A stretch of 64,000 bases of DNA from Fasciola hepatica. Taxonomy: Eukaryota > Platyhelminthes > Trematoda > Plagiorchiida > Fasciolidae. Made by a program: the position numbers and the translations under genes. Where the stretch lies: NCBI GenBank assembly GCA_948099385.1, contig CANUEZ040000031.1:5015001-5079000 (forward strand), written 5' to 3'. Shown one piece after another: positions 44,250-56,308 of the stretch; the first letter of the stretch is position 1, and the number at the start of each line of letters is the position of its first letter. The notes under the pieces were generated by a model, which did no database searches, was not told the origin of the DNA, and saw nothing but the letters and a program-made list of their open reading frames with translations.

Positions 44250-45550
44250 GCTAAAGGTCAGTGAATGAAATTCTACCTGGATAGCTCCTTTTGCAGGATG
44301 TAACCATCGGATGAGAAAGTGGACCTTCTTCTCGGTTGCGATGTGCCAGACTCACGTTGGGCGCCGGGCCACAGAGCAAGCAACGGCCGAGATCCCCTAC
44401 GCAGTACTCACGACACCAGAAGGGTTATTATACTGTCTGGCTGGATGGTGGGGCGCAAAAAACGATGTATCAGCAGAAAAGGAACACATGGAGCAGCAGC
44501 CGCAGCTTCAGTACGAGCGACAGTTTCATGACGTTGGCGACGACTGACTGTCATTATTGTGAGAGGACTGTTCATGACTGCCGACAGTACTGCAAAAGAC
44601 CGATGGCCTGAAAAACCAATTTGAGATGCCTCTTCCGTGGCGTGCACATGCCGATCCTCTGGTTGACTACAGGACTTGCGCTCTCCACAGATTGCCGAGC
44701 TTGGAAGAGCCTTTCGGTCGAATGAGAGTTTTTGAACAAGGTGCTTGGAGTTAACGGTGGGAAATTAGGAGCTTGATTACTTTGATAAGGTGACTACAAC
44801 TACCAACGACCGAGAAAGGATATGTTTACTGCCTCACCACCCGGTTCCCCATCCATGAAGCCCGAAAAACTGGGGTTGGTTTTTGGCTGCAGACCCAAGC
44901 TCCAAGAAAAGCCGTTAAATGACCGTTTACTACAAGGGTCAGATTGAGGAACACTGCTGATTTAAGTTTTTTGCCGGTTCAGGCTAGACAAAGTGGATCT
45001 CCGGCCGACTTCAGAGGGATTTATCTTCAGGTAAAATACCGGTAAAGGAAAAAGACGCCTTGCGTTCCTTGTAGTGGGACTAGAACAACTTGGGCAAGTC
45101 GGTGGTAGATTGTAAAATAAGAGTTCACCTCTGTGGAGTGATTTCATCACCCTTTTGCGCAAACTACATCTTACGGGAAAATAGCAAACAAACAGAGATC
45201 TTTGGCCCACCGGTCAGTGGAGCATGGTGTCAGCAGGACTGTCTGCGTAAGCCACGTCCTTCGATCGGTCGATGACGTTGACTCGGCCATAATGCAATTT
45301 AGCAGCTCGATAGGATAGTCAGAGGAGGGCAGCTTCCGTTCCACGAAGTGAATATCGAAGACATTGGAGGTTTCTGAGGCCAGTTTGCACAATGAGGGGG
45401 CAGAAAAGGTTCAAGATGCGGATGGATCACTGCTCCCAAAGGCGCAAACCGTAGAAATTCAATGAAACTCGGAAAAGCACGAACATGCCTCCGAAATGAA
45501 AGTCCCCGATCAGCAAGCTATCCGCCGTTGTATACTGTCAGCCATCTCTA
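44250..45550 (+). pseudogene. Pao3 protease end and reverse transcriptase
   Basis: It starts with SVNEIL and VDLLLGCDVPDSRWAPG, aligned to SVNAIL and VDLLIGCDVREAHWVL of Pao1. RT pieces follow: SPADFRGIYLQVK (motif A with Asp, about 44995-45035) and GVISSPFCANYILRENS (45140-45180). The YVDDYL box is decayed (VSRTVCVSHVLRSVDDVDSA; reads CVSHVL). Frameshifts throughout. Confidence 0.65.
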
Positions 45551-46117
45551 GTCTGCTTGATCCACTTGATTTTGTTACCCCCGGTTGCGGCCCGGTAAGG
45601 GCTTACTGCAGCCTCTCCGTCGACAGAAAGTGGACTGGGACTAGCCACTTTACAAAGAAGACAGGCTAGAATGGGAAGAGTTCCTGACCACCTGAGGAAA
45701 TTAAGGGACGCCTGGATCCCTAAATGCATACCTCCTTATCATACAACCCAGGTAAAAGAGTTTCACGCCTCTTCAGATGCGTCCGAAGTAGGATAGAGGG
45801 CTATAGTCCGCGGAAGGTCGTGCGTGTGTGATGGACTCTACGCTAAGGAGACCCCGCTTGCCAAAACTCGAGTTACCCCTCTGAAATCGGTCTCAATACC
45901 GAGCCTCGAACTCAGTGCAGCTTTGTTGGCTGTCAAGGAGGTACGAGTGATAAGAAGGCGCTTCAACTCCCACAGTTGGTCAGGCAAGTTTTGGACAGAC
46001 TGGACAAATGTGCTGCACCATACCAATGACTTCATCAGCCTTTGTAGCACATTCATAGATAACAAACTCACGATCATGCACGGCGAAATCCACTGTGAAT
46101 CAGTGGCAACACGTTAG
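45551..46117 (+). pseudogene. Pao3 RNase H
   Basis: SSDASEVG followed by a stop (about 45775-45800), then frame 45824-46117 with TRVTPLKSVSIPSLELSAAL and STFIDNKLTIMHGE. Same order as Pao1 RNase H. Dead. Confidence 0.65.
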
Positions 46118-47298
46118 GTCCATCGATAACTAAGCAGACTTGTTTCAGAGAGGCAACCCCGTTTTGGGTGGTTAGACGCACGGGAAGGAGGGCCGAAGTT
46201 CACGCGCATGTCTGAACAGGACTGGCCCGCTTTAGAACTGAAACCTCCTGTTGAAATGGAAAGGAAGATCAAGGGCGAGGTGATGAAAGTAGCAGCCGCC
46301 AACCGGTGCCTGTATTGTCACTGTTGGTTAGGTCTTCCTCTTGGATAGACACTTCGCTTACTGGTATGGTCTGCCAGGTTTAAACGATATTTATTGACCA
46401 TGGGAGGCATCCATCCGTTCAGCCTTGCACCTGTGGGTCCGACGACTCCTGATGAGCTACTATTCGCACGGCATGATCCACTCAGATGGTACAACTAAAA
46501 GCCTTTACCCAAGAGTTCAAGAATATCGGGTAGACGGGATCAAGCAAAGAAACATCATTACCAGGGAGCAACTTTAAGCCTGTTAACCCAAAATCTACCG
46601 ATGGACTACCAACGGTAGGTGGCGGGCTGACAAGTTCTCACGAGAGTTTCGACATGAAACATCCCACAATACCACCGACTCGGCAGCCCTTGATAGACTT
46701 GATGATTCGACACACGCTCCGTGAAGGGACACGCCGAGGAAGGCCGCATGACCATAATCATTTGGAAGCTGTTTTGGACACAGAGAGGAGGGGTGACTTT
46801 GAAACGTATAATCTCATATGGCTTGCAGTGTAGGAGGCGAATGACTGTCGCGGGCAAGCAACATACGGCTCTGCTGCAGGAGTGTGGAGAGACCCCGGGG
46901 CGTTGCTCTTTTGTGGAAAATGGGCTTGAATGTTTAGGACCATTGTGGGTCAGGGGCGTGGAACAGGTGGGAAGAGGATGCAGGCACATCGTGGGATGCA
47001 TGAAGCCTCGGGCGGTACACGTGGAAGCCGCTCATTCGATGACCACTAACTCTTTCCTCCGGGCCCTTCAGCCCCTTACCAAAAGAAGAGGCTTACCGTC
47101 GAACACTTATTCCGACAGTGGGTTGAGTTTTATGGGCACTCAACGGGAAGTGCAGCTTTGGGGCCAAAATGTAAACTGAGGAGGGTTGCAGAACCAAACC
47201 GTGATATGTGGCATCCGATAGCACTCTAACTCCAGCAGGCCAGTCGCCTCGGTGGCGCTAGGGGAAGCCTGATAACCTCTAGCAAAAGAACATAGCTG
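46118..47298 (+). pseudogene. Pao3 integrase zinc and core region
   Basis: Frame 46721-47179 has CLGPLWVRGVEQVGRGC, GCMKPRAVHVEAAHSMTTNS, LTKRRGLPSNTYSDSGLSFM and GTQREVQLW. The first catalytic Asp (DYFGP in Pao1) reads Glu-Cys here, the second (SDSG) is present, and the WERM Glu is not recognisable around 47240-47290 (SRLGGARGSL). The zinc-binding region is damaged. Confidence 0.65.
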
Positions 47299-47955
47299 TT
47301 GCTAACTGAAAGGCAACAATCAAACTATGAGATACTGAGCATCGTGATGATGGACGTTGGGAGAACCTTGAACAATCACCCTGTAGTCCAAGTATCTCTC
47401 AGGGACACCAACTGTCTGGCACTTTCCTCGAACTGTTTGCTGACCTTGAGGTCAAACTTTGGATTTCACGGGCCGGCAGGCTTCCGTGGTTGCTGCCTAC
47501 ACGGGTGGAAACAGGCGAATCGCTTAGCCAGGCTGTTCTGGAAACGGTGGCTAAGAGAGTATCTGCCAATCCTGCAAACCCGGGAAAGGTGGCCCTCCAA
47601 AGAAAGACCATTCAAGGTTGGTCACGTCGTGATGATCTCCGACGAATATGCTCACTTTAGCACTTGGCCTTCGAGTGTTGTCTTTGAAGCCAATAATAGT
47701 TTTGACTGTCTGATAAGGACGGTAAAGTCAAGGGCCGCCAAAGGAAAGTTGAATAGCCATGGGAGCAACATCAGCCTTCTGAAGGGTGAAGACGGATCAA
47801 TCACGCCAAGGATCCAGTGGCCCAATAGCACTGAAGTGCAGGTTTCAGACCAAGGAAGCAAGCCAAGCAACTTCGTCATAACACACATTCGCATAGTAAC
47901 AATTCCCTGCACCGCGCTGCACCACCACGGGAGGTTCTTCGTTGTCGCTGACTAG
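47299..47955 (+). pseudogene. Pao3 integrase C-terminal domain
   Basis: 218 open codons: IVMMDVGRTLNNHPVVQVSL, LALSSNCLLTL, GCCLHGWKQANRLARLFWKR then WLREYLPILQTRERW, KVGHVVMISDEYAHFSTWPS, SNISLLKGEDGS. This is the same domain as Pao1 15812-15261 and about the same length, extended past the Pao1 end by about 45 codons. It is the least damaged part of Pao3. Confidence 0.75.
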
Positions 47956-48131
47956 TTATATAGGTTTCTAGGAACTTAGCTGGCTATTTAGGGGAAAATC
48001 ATCCAATGTGTTGCACGAATTCCAAAATTTTTTTCTCCAGTACTTTTATCTTGCCTGTTACTCAATAACTTCGACCCAAGACTAGAGTTAAGAAGCCGCT
48101 AACACAACTGAAACAATGCTACATACAGTTA

Positions 48132-48770
48132 GTGGACCTCGCGAAGGATGCTATCTCCGATGCTCGTATTCACCAAGACGTTGGGGATATCTTAACAAGA
48201 CTCACGATCCTGGATGACAATATAGCTGGGCTTGCTCCGCTGCTGTGCCTAATGGACCCCGCGGCAAGCTATACGCAACAGCAGCTTAAATCTGCCACTG
48301 ACTTCCTCGAATCTGTCTATACCAAGACCTTCAAGCGCATCTCAAATAGCAAAAGTGCAATAGCCTTCAATCTCCCGGACAAGGTCCCAGTATCACAGCT
48401 GAAATCCACCTTGCTCAGGGCAGCTGGCGTGGAACACCGTCCATTCAGGTGCACAGGGTTACACAAGCGTTCACCAAGCCACACAAGTCCTATCCTTTTC
48501 CAATTCCCTTCCGACCAAATAGCAAAAGAATTTATCAAGAAGCAATCTTCGCTTGTCCTCGACACAGCATATAAATAGGTCAGGATTACGGCCGACAACA
48601 CTCCTCTTCTAAAAGAGGTGTCGAGGGCAGCCACCCCAACAGTACCTCCCACTAGTGCCTCACAAACCGGACCTCGGCTGAGGCTAGCCTCAGCCGTACA
48701 GTCACCATCCTTCAACCCGGCAAGCTCCGCACCAGTTCAGGTGCCTGTCGGCCTTGACAGCTCACCCTAG
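48132..48770 (+). pseudogene. LINE-1 ORF1
   Basis: Frame 48132-48578 (148 codons): ILTRLTILDDNIAGLAPLLC (helical, coiled-coil-like), then SKSAIAFNLPDKVPVSQLKS, LLRAAGVEHRPFRCTGLHKR, SPILFQFPSDQIAKEFIKKQ. A single TAG at 48576-48578 is followed in frame by VRITADNTPLLKEV. This fits ORF1 proteins of CR1/L2-type LINEs, which bind RNA through an RRM-like fold ending in an (I/V)xxxxDxTPL(x)KE motif. LINE-2 has the same protein at 51800-52550. Role inferred from family knowledge. Confidence 0.6.
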
Positions 48771-50429
48771 TCGCGGTTTCCTTGGTAAACGCGTGCTTCG
48801 GTCCTTTGTACTGCGTGGACCACCTGCACGTTACTCTTATGCTCGGCACTTTACGAATATGTTAACCAGAATGGTATTCTCCACGACCCGTGAGAATGAG
48901 AAGGCGATTGGAAAAGATAGTGGTTAGCGTGTATTTGGCAGCGTGCGTGAGAGCGTGCGCAAGAGCAACGGTCAAGTGGCCACCGCGCTTGGCAGTCAGC
49001 GTTCAGTTAAACAATAAACGTGGTAAAAGCACGAGTGAAGATGGCAACCGCTACACCCCTAACAACGACAACGTAGATCGGCCATTAGTGACCTCTCCAT
49101 CACCGGCCATACCTCCACCAAGTAAGTGGGTTCGTAGGATGCAGGCTACCCCTACCCCCACTACCTCATCCCGTTGGGCCCATCCGCCTACCCTCCTGCC
49201 CTTAATAGGCCCCTGTACCAGGGCCCCTCTACCATGCAATCCGAAGTAAAACCGGAAAGCAATTGTAGAACATCTGTGGGCTCCAGGCGGCAACCGCACC
49301 TATCTGTAGTGGCTTTCAATCCTGATTATTTGTTTAACACATCAGTGTTTATGTGAACTCGCGCCACCAAGCTCGGTGGCCACTTGAACGTTTCCCGTGC
49401 ACGCTACATGCACACTTCTCCAATATACACTAACCACTCTCTCCCTACCTATAGTGTTCTCTTTTTCATGGGTTGTGGGAAACAAAGTCGTGGTGATCGT
49501 GATGGTATATTGGAGAGTACCACTGAAACGAACAGGCGGTCCAAGCGCGTTGGGAGGGACTAGCGAACGTACGTAAGGTCTAACCAACCTTTCAGATCCA
49601 TCCACAAACCTGAACCTAACCGTGCAGGCTTTAGGCCTACAGAGGGTACTAGCTCAAAGATACAAGCTTCCAGCCCTCTCGAGCTGGGCTCGAATTGTCA
49701 GGAAACTCATAATAGGGTCCGACCCACGCCCAACCCCACTCAATATCAAGCCTCCTCAGGGACCCAGTAGCCGGATTTCGACCCGTGTTCAGCACCACCA
49801 CGTATGCCCCCACAGATAATACAGGTTGCCCCGATGCCAAATAGAGTGCCGGGCAGGCCTTTCTTTCCACCTCCGGCCGAACATGCCTTCGCTCCCGTGC
49901 TTTATACCTCTTGAAACGGGGTATTCTATTCTACCTCTCCGGGGGTCCTCCAAGACCCATATCACCACCAGGTTCAACCCCTCCTGTCGAATATTCCTAG
50001 TGTCTCATTTCCCTCTTCCGTGGACTACCTCATTATAGTCCGCAACCTCGGCACAAGCCTCAACTTCAATCCCGCCCTCGGACCGCTCCCGTTTTTCGTC
50101 CTTATCTATCACTCAACCACAAGCCGCATATAGCATCAAGCCTTGGGCAAATGCACTAAATATCCATAAATCCTTGCCACAACTATCTCCCTCCAGCTCC
50201 TTCCGAGCCTCACTTACCCCCTCCAGGATTTGGCCATCTCAGTTAGAACCCCCTAGGGGCTCTTCAAATTACGCCTATCTTGAAAGCTCAGCAGATCATT
50301 CAGTCAAAAGCACAAACTCTTCATCTGAAACGCCGTTGAAATGGGCCAAGCTTTGACTGCCCATAGTAAGCCACGCCCTATTTGACGATCCTTCATCACC
50401 CAATCACAATGAAACTACGGATCTATCTA
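48771..50429 (+). other. LINE-1 spacer between ORF1 and EN
   Basis: Proline- and serine-rich broken frames and no recognised domain, in the same position as in LINE-2 (52.6-54.1 kb) and LINE-3. Probably the degraded C-terminal part of ORF1 or the N-terminus of ORF2. Confidence 0.4.
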
Positions 50430-51160
50430 CTGAGAACCTGACCAAAAACACCTTGTCGTTCTTACTACTTAACGTCCGCTCTCTCCTCCCAAAATTGCCC
50501 CTGCATAGAGCGCTTGCGTTAGACCTACACCCTGATATCTTACCAGTTACCGAGAAGTGGCTGACGGACCACGCCCCATTAGACCACGTATCCATACCCG
50601 GCTACCAAGCCACCGCCAACAGCAGATCTGACCAAAGAGGAGGCGGCTGCATAATTTACACCAGACACGTATTCACAGCGAGTAGGTTCCATCATCTTAT
50701 TCTAGATAACATTCCAGACTCGGTCTGGCTCACTACCAAAGAAGGTCAACAACTACTTATCGTAGGATGTCTCTACCTTCCTCCGAACCAGGGCATGCAC
50801 GAGTTGACAGCAATAATAAACGCAATCAGCTATGTATCTTACCTCCCCGTAACCACCAAAATCCTAGATGGTGATTTCAACGTGCCTGAAATATGCTGGC
50901 ATTCCATGACATCGCCCCCAAAACTCCATGATTTCCTTTCGCGTATCCATGTGGGTAATTGGGTACGGCATGTTTTATCCCCCACTCAAGGGAGCAATAC
51001 ATTAGACCTTATCTTCACTATTTGTATCAAGAATTTAGATACCCGAATCTTAAGTCGCTTCACCGGTAGTGACCATAAGATGGTATCCTGTGTATTTACT
51101 GCACCCTGGTCTCACACCGATAAGTCAGCCGAAACACGCCTTCCGATCACCAATAAGTAA
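50430..51160 (+). pseudogene. LINE-1 endonuclease (EN) domain
   Basis: The best-preserved nuclease of the window: 235 uninterrupted codons from 50453. Motifs in order: FLLLNVRSLLPKL (Asn), ILPVTEKWLTDHAP (catalytic Glu), RSDQRGGGCIIYT, IVGCLYLPPNQG, ILDGDFNVPEICWH (catalytic Asp/Asn), NTLDLIFT, and FTGSDHKMVSCVF (catalytic Asp-His). All signature residues of the EEP nuclease family are present. It would nick DNA to prime reverse transcription. A TAA at 51158-51160 ends the frame, but LINE sequence continues in phase (LPPFIRSLNWDGSF). The frame has no matching RT next to it because LINE-2 is inserted downstream. Confidence 0.8.
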
Positions 51161-51785
51161 TACCATAGAGCTTGTTGGAATAGTCTACCCCCTTTTATCC
51201 GTTCCCTAAACTGGGACGGTTCCTTTTTATCTAATGACCTAGAGATAGCGGCCGCCAAACTGTGTTATAATCTTTATTACTGCTTCGACAAAAATCAGTC
51301 CCGCCTCAGGGGCCATCATCCGCAAACAGCTGAACTCTCCAGATCGTCTTAAAGGTAACCTAGCCAAACTCCAAAGAAAATTCACTAAGACCAGAAACTT
51401 CTCGTCGTATCTCCAAATAATACATATATCCCATACTAATAAGCTGCCTTTGGATTTATCTAAGAAAAAGCAGGAACTAGATGCCTTCAGCCACCAAAAC
51501 AAGGTGGAAGCACTAGCAAGGCTAATGAAGGTCAAAAACAAGCAACCTAATCAAGACATCCCATGTTTGAACTATAACAAAAATTACTTGGATGACCCTC
51601 TTTTGAATGCGGAGGCATTCAACACCTACTTTGCCCCCTCTTTAACGACGGATGACGCCATATCTATCCCCCTTCTAAGTCCGGTGACATCAGTAACTTT
51701 CTAGACGGTAGTGTTCTACTAACCCCCGTTTGTCCAAACAGTGATACCACCTGGTCAACCCTATTTGCAAACATCCTAGGTGACT
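51161..51785 (+). pseudogene. LINE-1 EN-RT linker (5' half)
   Basis: It carries a helix-rich linker: LSKKKQELDAFSHQNKVEAL and AEAFNTYFAPSLTTDDA, equivalent to IADAFNHYFANSMAP of LINE-2. Similarity to a LINE-1 frame ends around 51780, where LINE-2 begins. Confidence 0.55.
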
Positions 51786-51799
51786 TCCTATAGTATTTC

Positions 51800-52550
51800 A
51801 GCTCCGTTCGTATCTAGGCTTTTTGCAGTCACTAAATTTTCAATAAAACCAGTTGGTTATCCAAAGTCTGCAGTCACAAAGCACAATTCAAAAAGAGGCA
51901 GACCGGCCAGTAAGATTTTGCCACGCGTAGCCGTTAGTCTCCCAATCACTACGACATGCTCCGTCTCATTAACGAACGTCCATGATGACGTAAATGGCAA
52001 GATTGACAGCCTCTTACGACACGTTAGCTCACTTGAATCGCAGATTGAAGCTCTTGATAGAGCCACAAGAATTCTGACACAACTGGCTCAACTCCTCGAA
52101 CCCTCTATGGTACCTACGGCCTGTAACTTAGTTGCCACGTGTAACTTTATTGACAGCATATTTGCAGAGGTTTCGAAACGAACACGATACTCGAAACACT
52201 TCATTGCATTTAACATTTCCGATAGAGCACCACTCAACATAGTCAGCAGTACCTTGCTAAAGGCCGCTAACATGAAAGTGATATGCCGTGGCAGCGGACT
52301 ACGCAAACAAACACATCGACACTAATGCCAACTACTTTTCCAATTTTCGAACTCATTGACAGCCAGTGAGTTTATTCATAAACAAACAGTTATTGCCATT
52401 AATTCGCCATACAAGAACTTTCGAATAGCGCCCGACAAAAAGCCACTACAAAAAGAAGTGCTGAGAAGGTCGAACTCTCGCAAACATCCAAGGCAGGAAT
52501 CCGCCCAAAAGACATCCAACGCCGTCATTCCCCTAACGTACTCTATGCTT
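51800..52550 (+). pseudogene. LINE-2 ORF1
   Basis: Frame 51780-52325 gives IDSLLRHVSSLESQIEALDR (coiled-coil-like heptads), LAQLLEPSMVPTACNLVATC, KHFIAFNISDRAPLNIVSST and MKVICRGSGLRKQTH. After a frame change near 52325 it continues LLFQFSNSLTASEFIHKQTV, AINSPYKNFRIAPDKKPLQK, EVLRRSNSR. It parallels LINE-1 ORF1 block for block. It is likely an RNA-binding ORF1 protein; broken by one frameshift. Confidence 0.6.
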
Positions 52551-54109
52551 TGAACGTCTATCAGCCAACAACTGTCTGATGTAGACCTCGAGTCAAAGCC
52601 TGAGCCTTCTCCAAATCCACCAGTCTCCAAGCGCCCTGGGCTCGTCAATAGTGTCGCTGATGTCTGGGACTCGAATCCACCGAGTCCTGCCAGACAGCTT
52701 AGCTGTGTGCACCAGAAACAGCTACCTTAATCGCGTAGCCCCCCTGACCTATCAACTTTGCATCACTCTCCCAAGGTGACACATAAATCGACGTATGGTC
52801 GTTCTTGTCCACACCACATAGCCACGACTGAAACCCATCCGCCGGACCGCACCATAGCATTGCCAGTTCATTCTCGCTCGAATCAAACCCACCAGCCTTT
52901 AGGGCATACTCCCGTAAACAAGCTGCCGAGAAGTAGCGTACCTAGGAACACAACCTCACTGTTGCAATCTAACTTATCACCCATGGGCCGAAGGTTAGTA
53001 ACGATCTACACTCAGCCCCTAATGCAGGGTGTCGATACCAACGGTAACACATGGCCGCAAACCCAGAATTCGGCAACCCACACTCCATCCTTACTTAAGG
53101 TTCCAACATTTAGTTCATTAGGCAACGACCGCCTTATATCACCAGGCTACACCCCGAAGGTCATGCAAAGATTAGAAGCGAACGGATACCGTAGTAAGGT
53201 GTCACTAATGCCGGGACCTACAGTTTCTTTTCCCAAAATAGATAGTTTCTCAAGCCGTAATTCCTCTCAGCGAAATCACAGTTCTACACGCGTTTATACA
53301 GAAGGTGCTCGCAAAGCACCTCATGGCTATTATTCAAAGCTGCATCTGCCTAGCTCATCATTTCCCGTCTTTTTCGTGCCCCCACCGTTCATCCCGTTAG
53401 TTCCTTTACCATACCAAAATTTTATTTTTGCCCCACCACAGTCGTTTTACGCGCGGGATACATCCACAAGCCCTCTTCGAGTAAATTTCCCCCACCCTGT
53501 GGCATACAATCACACAATCTTTCATCTCTTCTAGCCCTTATGAACCACTTTCCAATGCCGGCACCTTGTCGGTCGTTCGTACCTTCGATAGCACACCGAA
53601 CTCCGCAGGCCAACTACGTAACACTGCGCATTACCACTACCTTCTTCCAAAATAACCTCCATATACCCCCTCTGCCAACCGCCGATTCCTATCTTTCCGC
53701 ACCCGGGCAAGCCGCATCGATGGGCGGCGAAGCCACCCGAAACTCCTTTAGTCCTTACCCTCTGAAGCCTGCTCTTACCGCATAACACCAACCAATACCA
53801 AGGTTGTCGCGTGGGAAAGTCAGTATTTTCCAAAACCCCGTATTCTGTCACTGCACTAGAGCATCGAACGATCCCAACGAATCAGGACAAGTGGCAGGAC
53901 TACTTCGTCTAAGGTCTTCTCTTTCACCTCGTAATAACTCAAAATTGATTATTTCCGGTTTGTCCGCGGCTGATTATTCAGAAACCATCGAGGAGGCATC
54001 CAACGCTCGCTTTCCCTCCTCTTCGGTAACAGCTCCAACTCACGCCCTTCACCGTGCACTTCCTTCGACCAACAGCTCCTATACGTTACCTAACCCTGAC
54101 ACTCACTTC
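52551..54109 (+). other. LINE-2 spacer between ORF1 and EN
   Basis: Includes a 258-codon frame at 52758-53534 rich in Pro, Ser, Thr and aromatic residues (FPVFFVPPPFIPLVPLPYQN). No known domain. It may be the C-terminal region of ORF1 or the start of ORF2; its openness is notable in an otherwise broken element. Confidence 0.4.
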
Positions 54110-54780
54110 CACATGATTGGGTTATCATTCATCTTATTTAACTCGCGGTCCATCTTGAATAAGCTTCATCACTTAAAAGATTATGCCATAACACCCAGTC
54201 CTGACATCACTTTATTACTGAAACCTGGCTCACCGAACACACCAGCACAAGCGAAATTATGCTTGAAGGGTACAAGGTTTTTAGGGTAAATAGGATCGAC
54301 AGACGCGGAGGTGGGTGCTTTGTGTACGTACAGCACGCTCTTTAAGTAGTCTCCTTCAGACATGCCACACTCGACTCAATTCCGGATTCTTTATGGCTCA
54401 CAATTCGGTTCCCAACTGTAGTCATGCACATTGGTTGTGTCTATCGCCCGCCCTCATCTACTATTGCGGACTTGACCCCCTTAATTGAAGCCTTTGAGTA
54501 TCTTTCACTACTACCTTCGGCAGCGAAAATCATAGCCGGTGATTTTAACTGGCCTAAATATCCTGGCGAAACCTCACGGCACCTCCCAACTTAATAGACC
54601 TTGTGTCCCATACTCACATTGGGGGCTGAGTGCAACACGTTAAGACCCCTACTAGAAACGCCAAAATCCTAGATCTTACATTCACCCACAGCGTTTCCCA
54701 CTTTTCGGTTTCCGTTCTGAATAAATTTCCGGGTAGCGACCATAAGATAGTGGCTGGTAGTCTTTCATTCCATCCTTATT
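54110..54780 (+). pseudogene. LINE-2 endonuclease (EN) domain
   Basis: SFILFNSRSILNKLHHL (Asn box) at the start. The TETWLTE box lies one frame away from it (about 54210-54230), so a frameshift precedes it. GYKVFRVNRIDRRGGGCF follows, then GDFNWPKYPG near 54538 and FPGSDHKIVAGSL at 54720-54760. All catalytic boxes can be read, but over three frames. Confidence 0.65.
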
Positions 54781-55198
54781 CATCAGACTATCTGACCACA
54801 GTCAACAATTCCGTCCGTTTAAATTGGAACCATCTACTCAATCTCATCCGTAACCAAGATTGGAGCAGTTTTTTCTAACGGCTGACCCCCAACAAGCGGC
54901 TGACCACTTTAACCTTAACATGGGAGACTGCCTCCTGAAACTCAACCCAATATCCCAAAACTCCTCCCTTAGGAGGTCCAAACTTGCCTCCCTCCAAAGA
55001 AAGTACTTTAAGATGCAAAGATTTTACCTCCAAAACCACGAATTCTCTCTTTTCATGAGACCAACATGTCTTACTGACATTATCCGGGATCTGAAGGAAA
55101 AATAGCTCCGCTACGAAGAAGCCAAAGCCCTGAGGCATCCCAATAAAACACTGAAGCTCTCACTCCTAAACAAATCTAGGAATTCGGCAACAGATACT
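54781..55198 (+). pseudogene. LINE-2 EN-RT linker
   Basis: RLNWNHLLNLIRNQDWSSFF and LRRSKLASLQRKYFKMQRFY: a charged helical linker as in other CR1-like ORF2 proteins, with frame changes near 54875 and a stop at 55103. Confidence 0.55.
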
Positions 55199-56308
55199 AT
55201 GATCCAGTACGTCGTGTTACCGAGTAAAACTTCGGCCACCTCCCCTTCTGATATCGCTGATGCCTTCAACCATTACTTCGCCAATTCCATGGCCCCCGCC
55301 TCATATACAGCACCCCCAAATCCTCTGGCTATCACCAGCTCTTCCCTATCTACCCTAACCTTTGAAGTAAACGTTATTTCCAGGCTCATTTCACGCTATA
55401 ACTCATCTGCGCATCCTGGACCAAATGGGTTGCCCCCAGCTGCAATCATTAACGGTGGATCGGACCTTCCACGTCTATTACTGAACCTATTCACCTTGTC
55501 ACTCAAATTTAGTTTGATGCCGTCGAACTGGAAGCGTTCAGTCATCATTCCACAACACAAAAAAGGACCTGCCCACGAACTTGCTAATTACCGTCTCATC
55601 AACTATCACTCTATCATTTCCAGAATAATGGAAACGGTTATCAAAGATGGCATTACCACCTATCTTCTCGCTTCAAACGTTCTTGGCGATAGGCAACACG
55701 GGTTTCTCAAATCGCGATGATGCACCGCATGTTAGTATGACTTCCTCAACCTAGTCACTAAGGCTGGTGATAACGGGCAGGCATTAGTAATTGTCTACCT
55801 AGATCTGTCGAAGGCTTTCGACCGTGTTCCACACTTGCATCTTATCTCCAGATTGCGTTCATTCGGCATTGCTGACCCGCTGCTTTCTTGGCTGAAATCT
55901 TATCTCGCTCATCGCTCGCAAGTGGTCCTCACCAATGGACATACTTCTAAACCGAAACCTGTTACAAGTGGCGTTATACAGGAAAGTGTACTGGGTCCTC
56001 TCCTATTTCTGATCTACCTCAATGACGCATTGGATCTAGTACACCATGGCAAGCCATTCTTATTTGCAGACGATATAAAAATAATTTACTCTTTCAATTC
56101 TAATGATGCTATCCCTACTCTCTGTAACATTTTCGCTGACCTCGCTGCACTTGACCGCTGGTGCTACACCTGGAGGATGAGCTTTTCCGCTGATAAGTGC
56201 GAGGTCCTAACCTACAAGTTCCAATTGCCCCCTGGATCCTTAACTCTTGGTGGGTCCCCAATAGCCAGTCGACCTACCATCCGCGATTTAGGCCTCAACT
56301 ATTCCTGA
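55199..56308 (+). pseudogene. LINE-2 reverse transcriptase
   Basis: Frame 55199-55720: AHPGPNGLPPAAIINGGSDL, LMPSNWKRSVIIPQHKKGPA, LANYRLINYHSIISRIMETV, NVLGDRQHGFLKSR. Two in-frame stops (TGA, TAG) at about 55719-55740 replace the usual RSCTT segment. The same frame then continues VIVYLDLSKAFDRVPHLHL (motif A Asp), LLSWLKSYLAHRSQVVL, VTSGVIQESVLGPLLFLIYL, NDALDLVHHG, FLFADDIKIIYSF (catalytic pair) and FSADKCEVL. Motifs are intact apart from the stops. It is the best RT in the window. Confidence 0.78.

Larger units (their letters stand above)
31291..47990 (+). mobile_element. Pao3: BEL/Pao element split by LINE-4 plus Pao2
   Basis: The left part (31291 to about 33320) has LTR, Gag, zinc region and protease. 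The right part (about 44250-47955) resumes with the end of the protease, then RT, RNase H, integrase and C-terminal domain. Alignment to Pao1 places the break between the equivalents of Pao1 Gag-protease residues of about 420 and 429, so the halves are adjacent in the ancestor. Insert about 10.9 kb. No 3' LTR is found after 47955, where LINE-1 begins. Heavily mutated and old. Confidence 0.65.
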
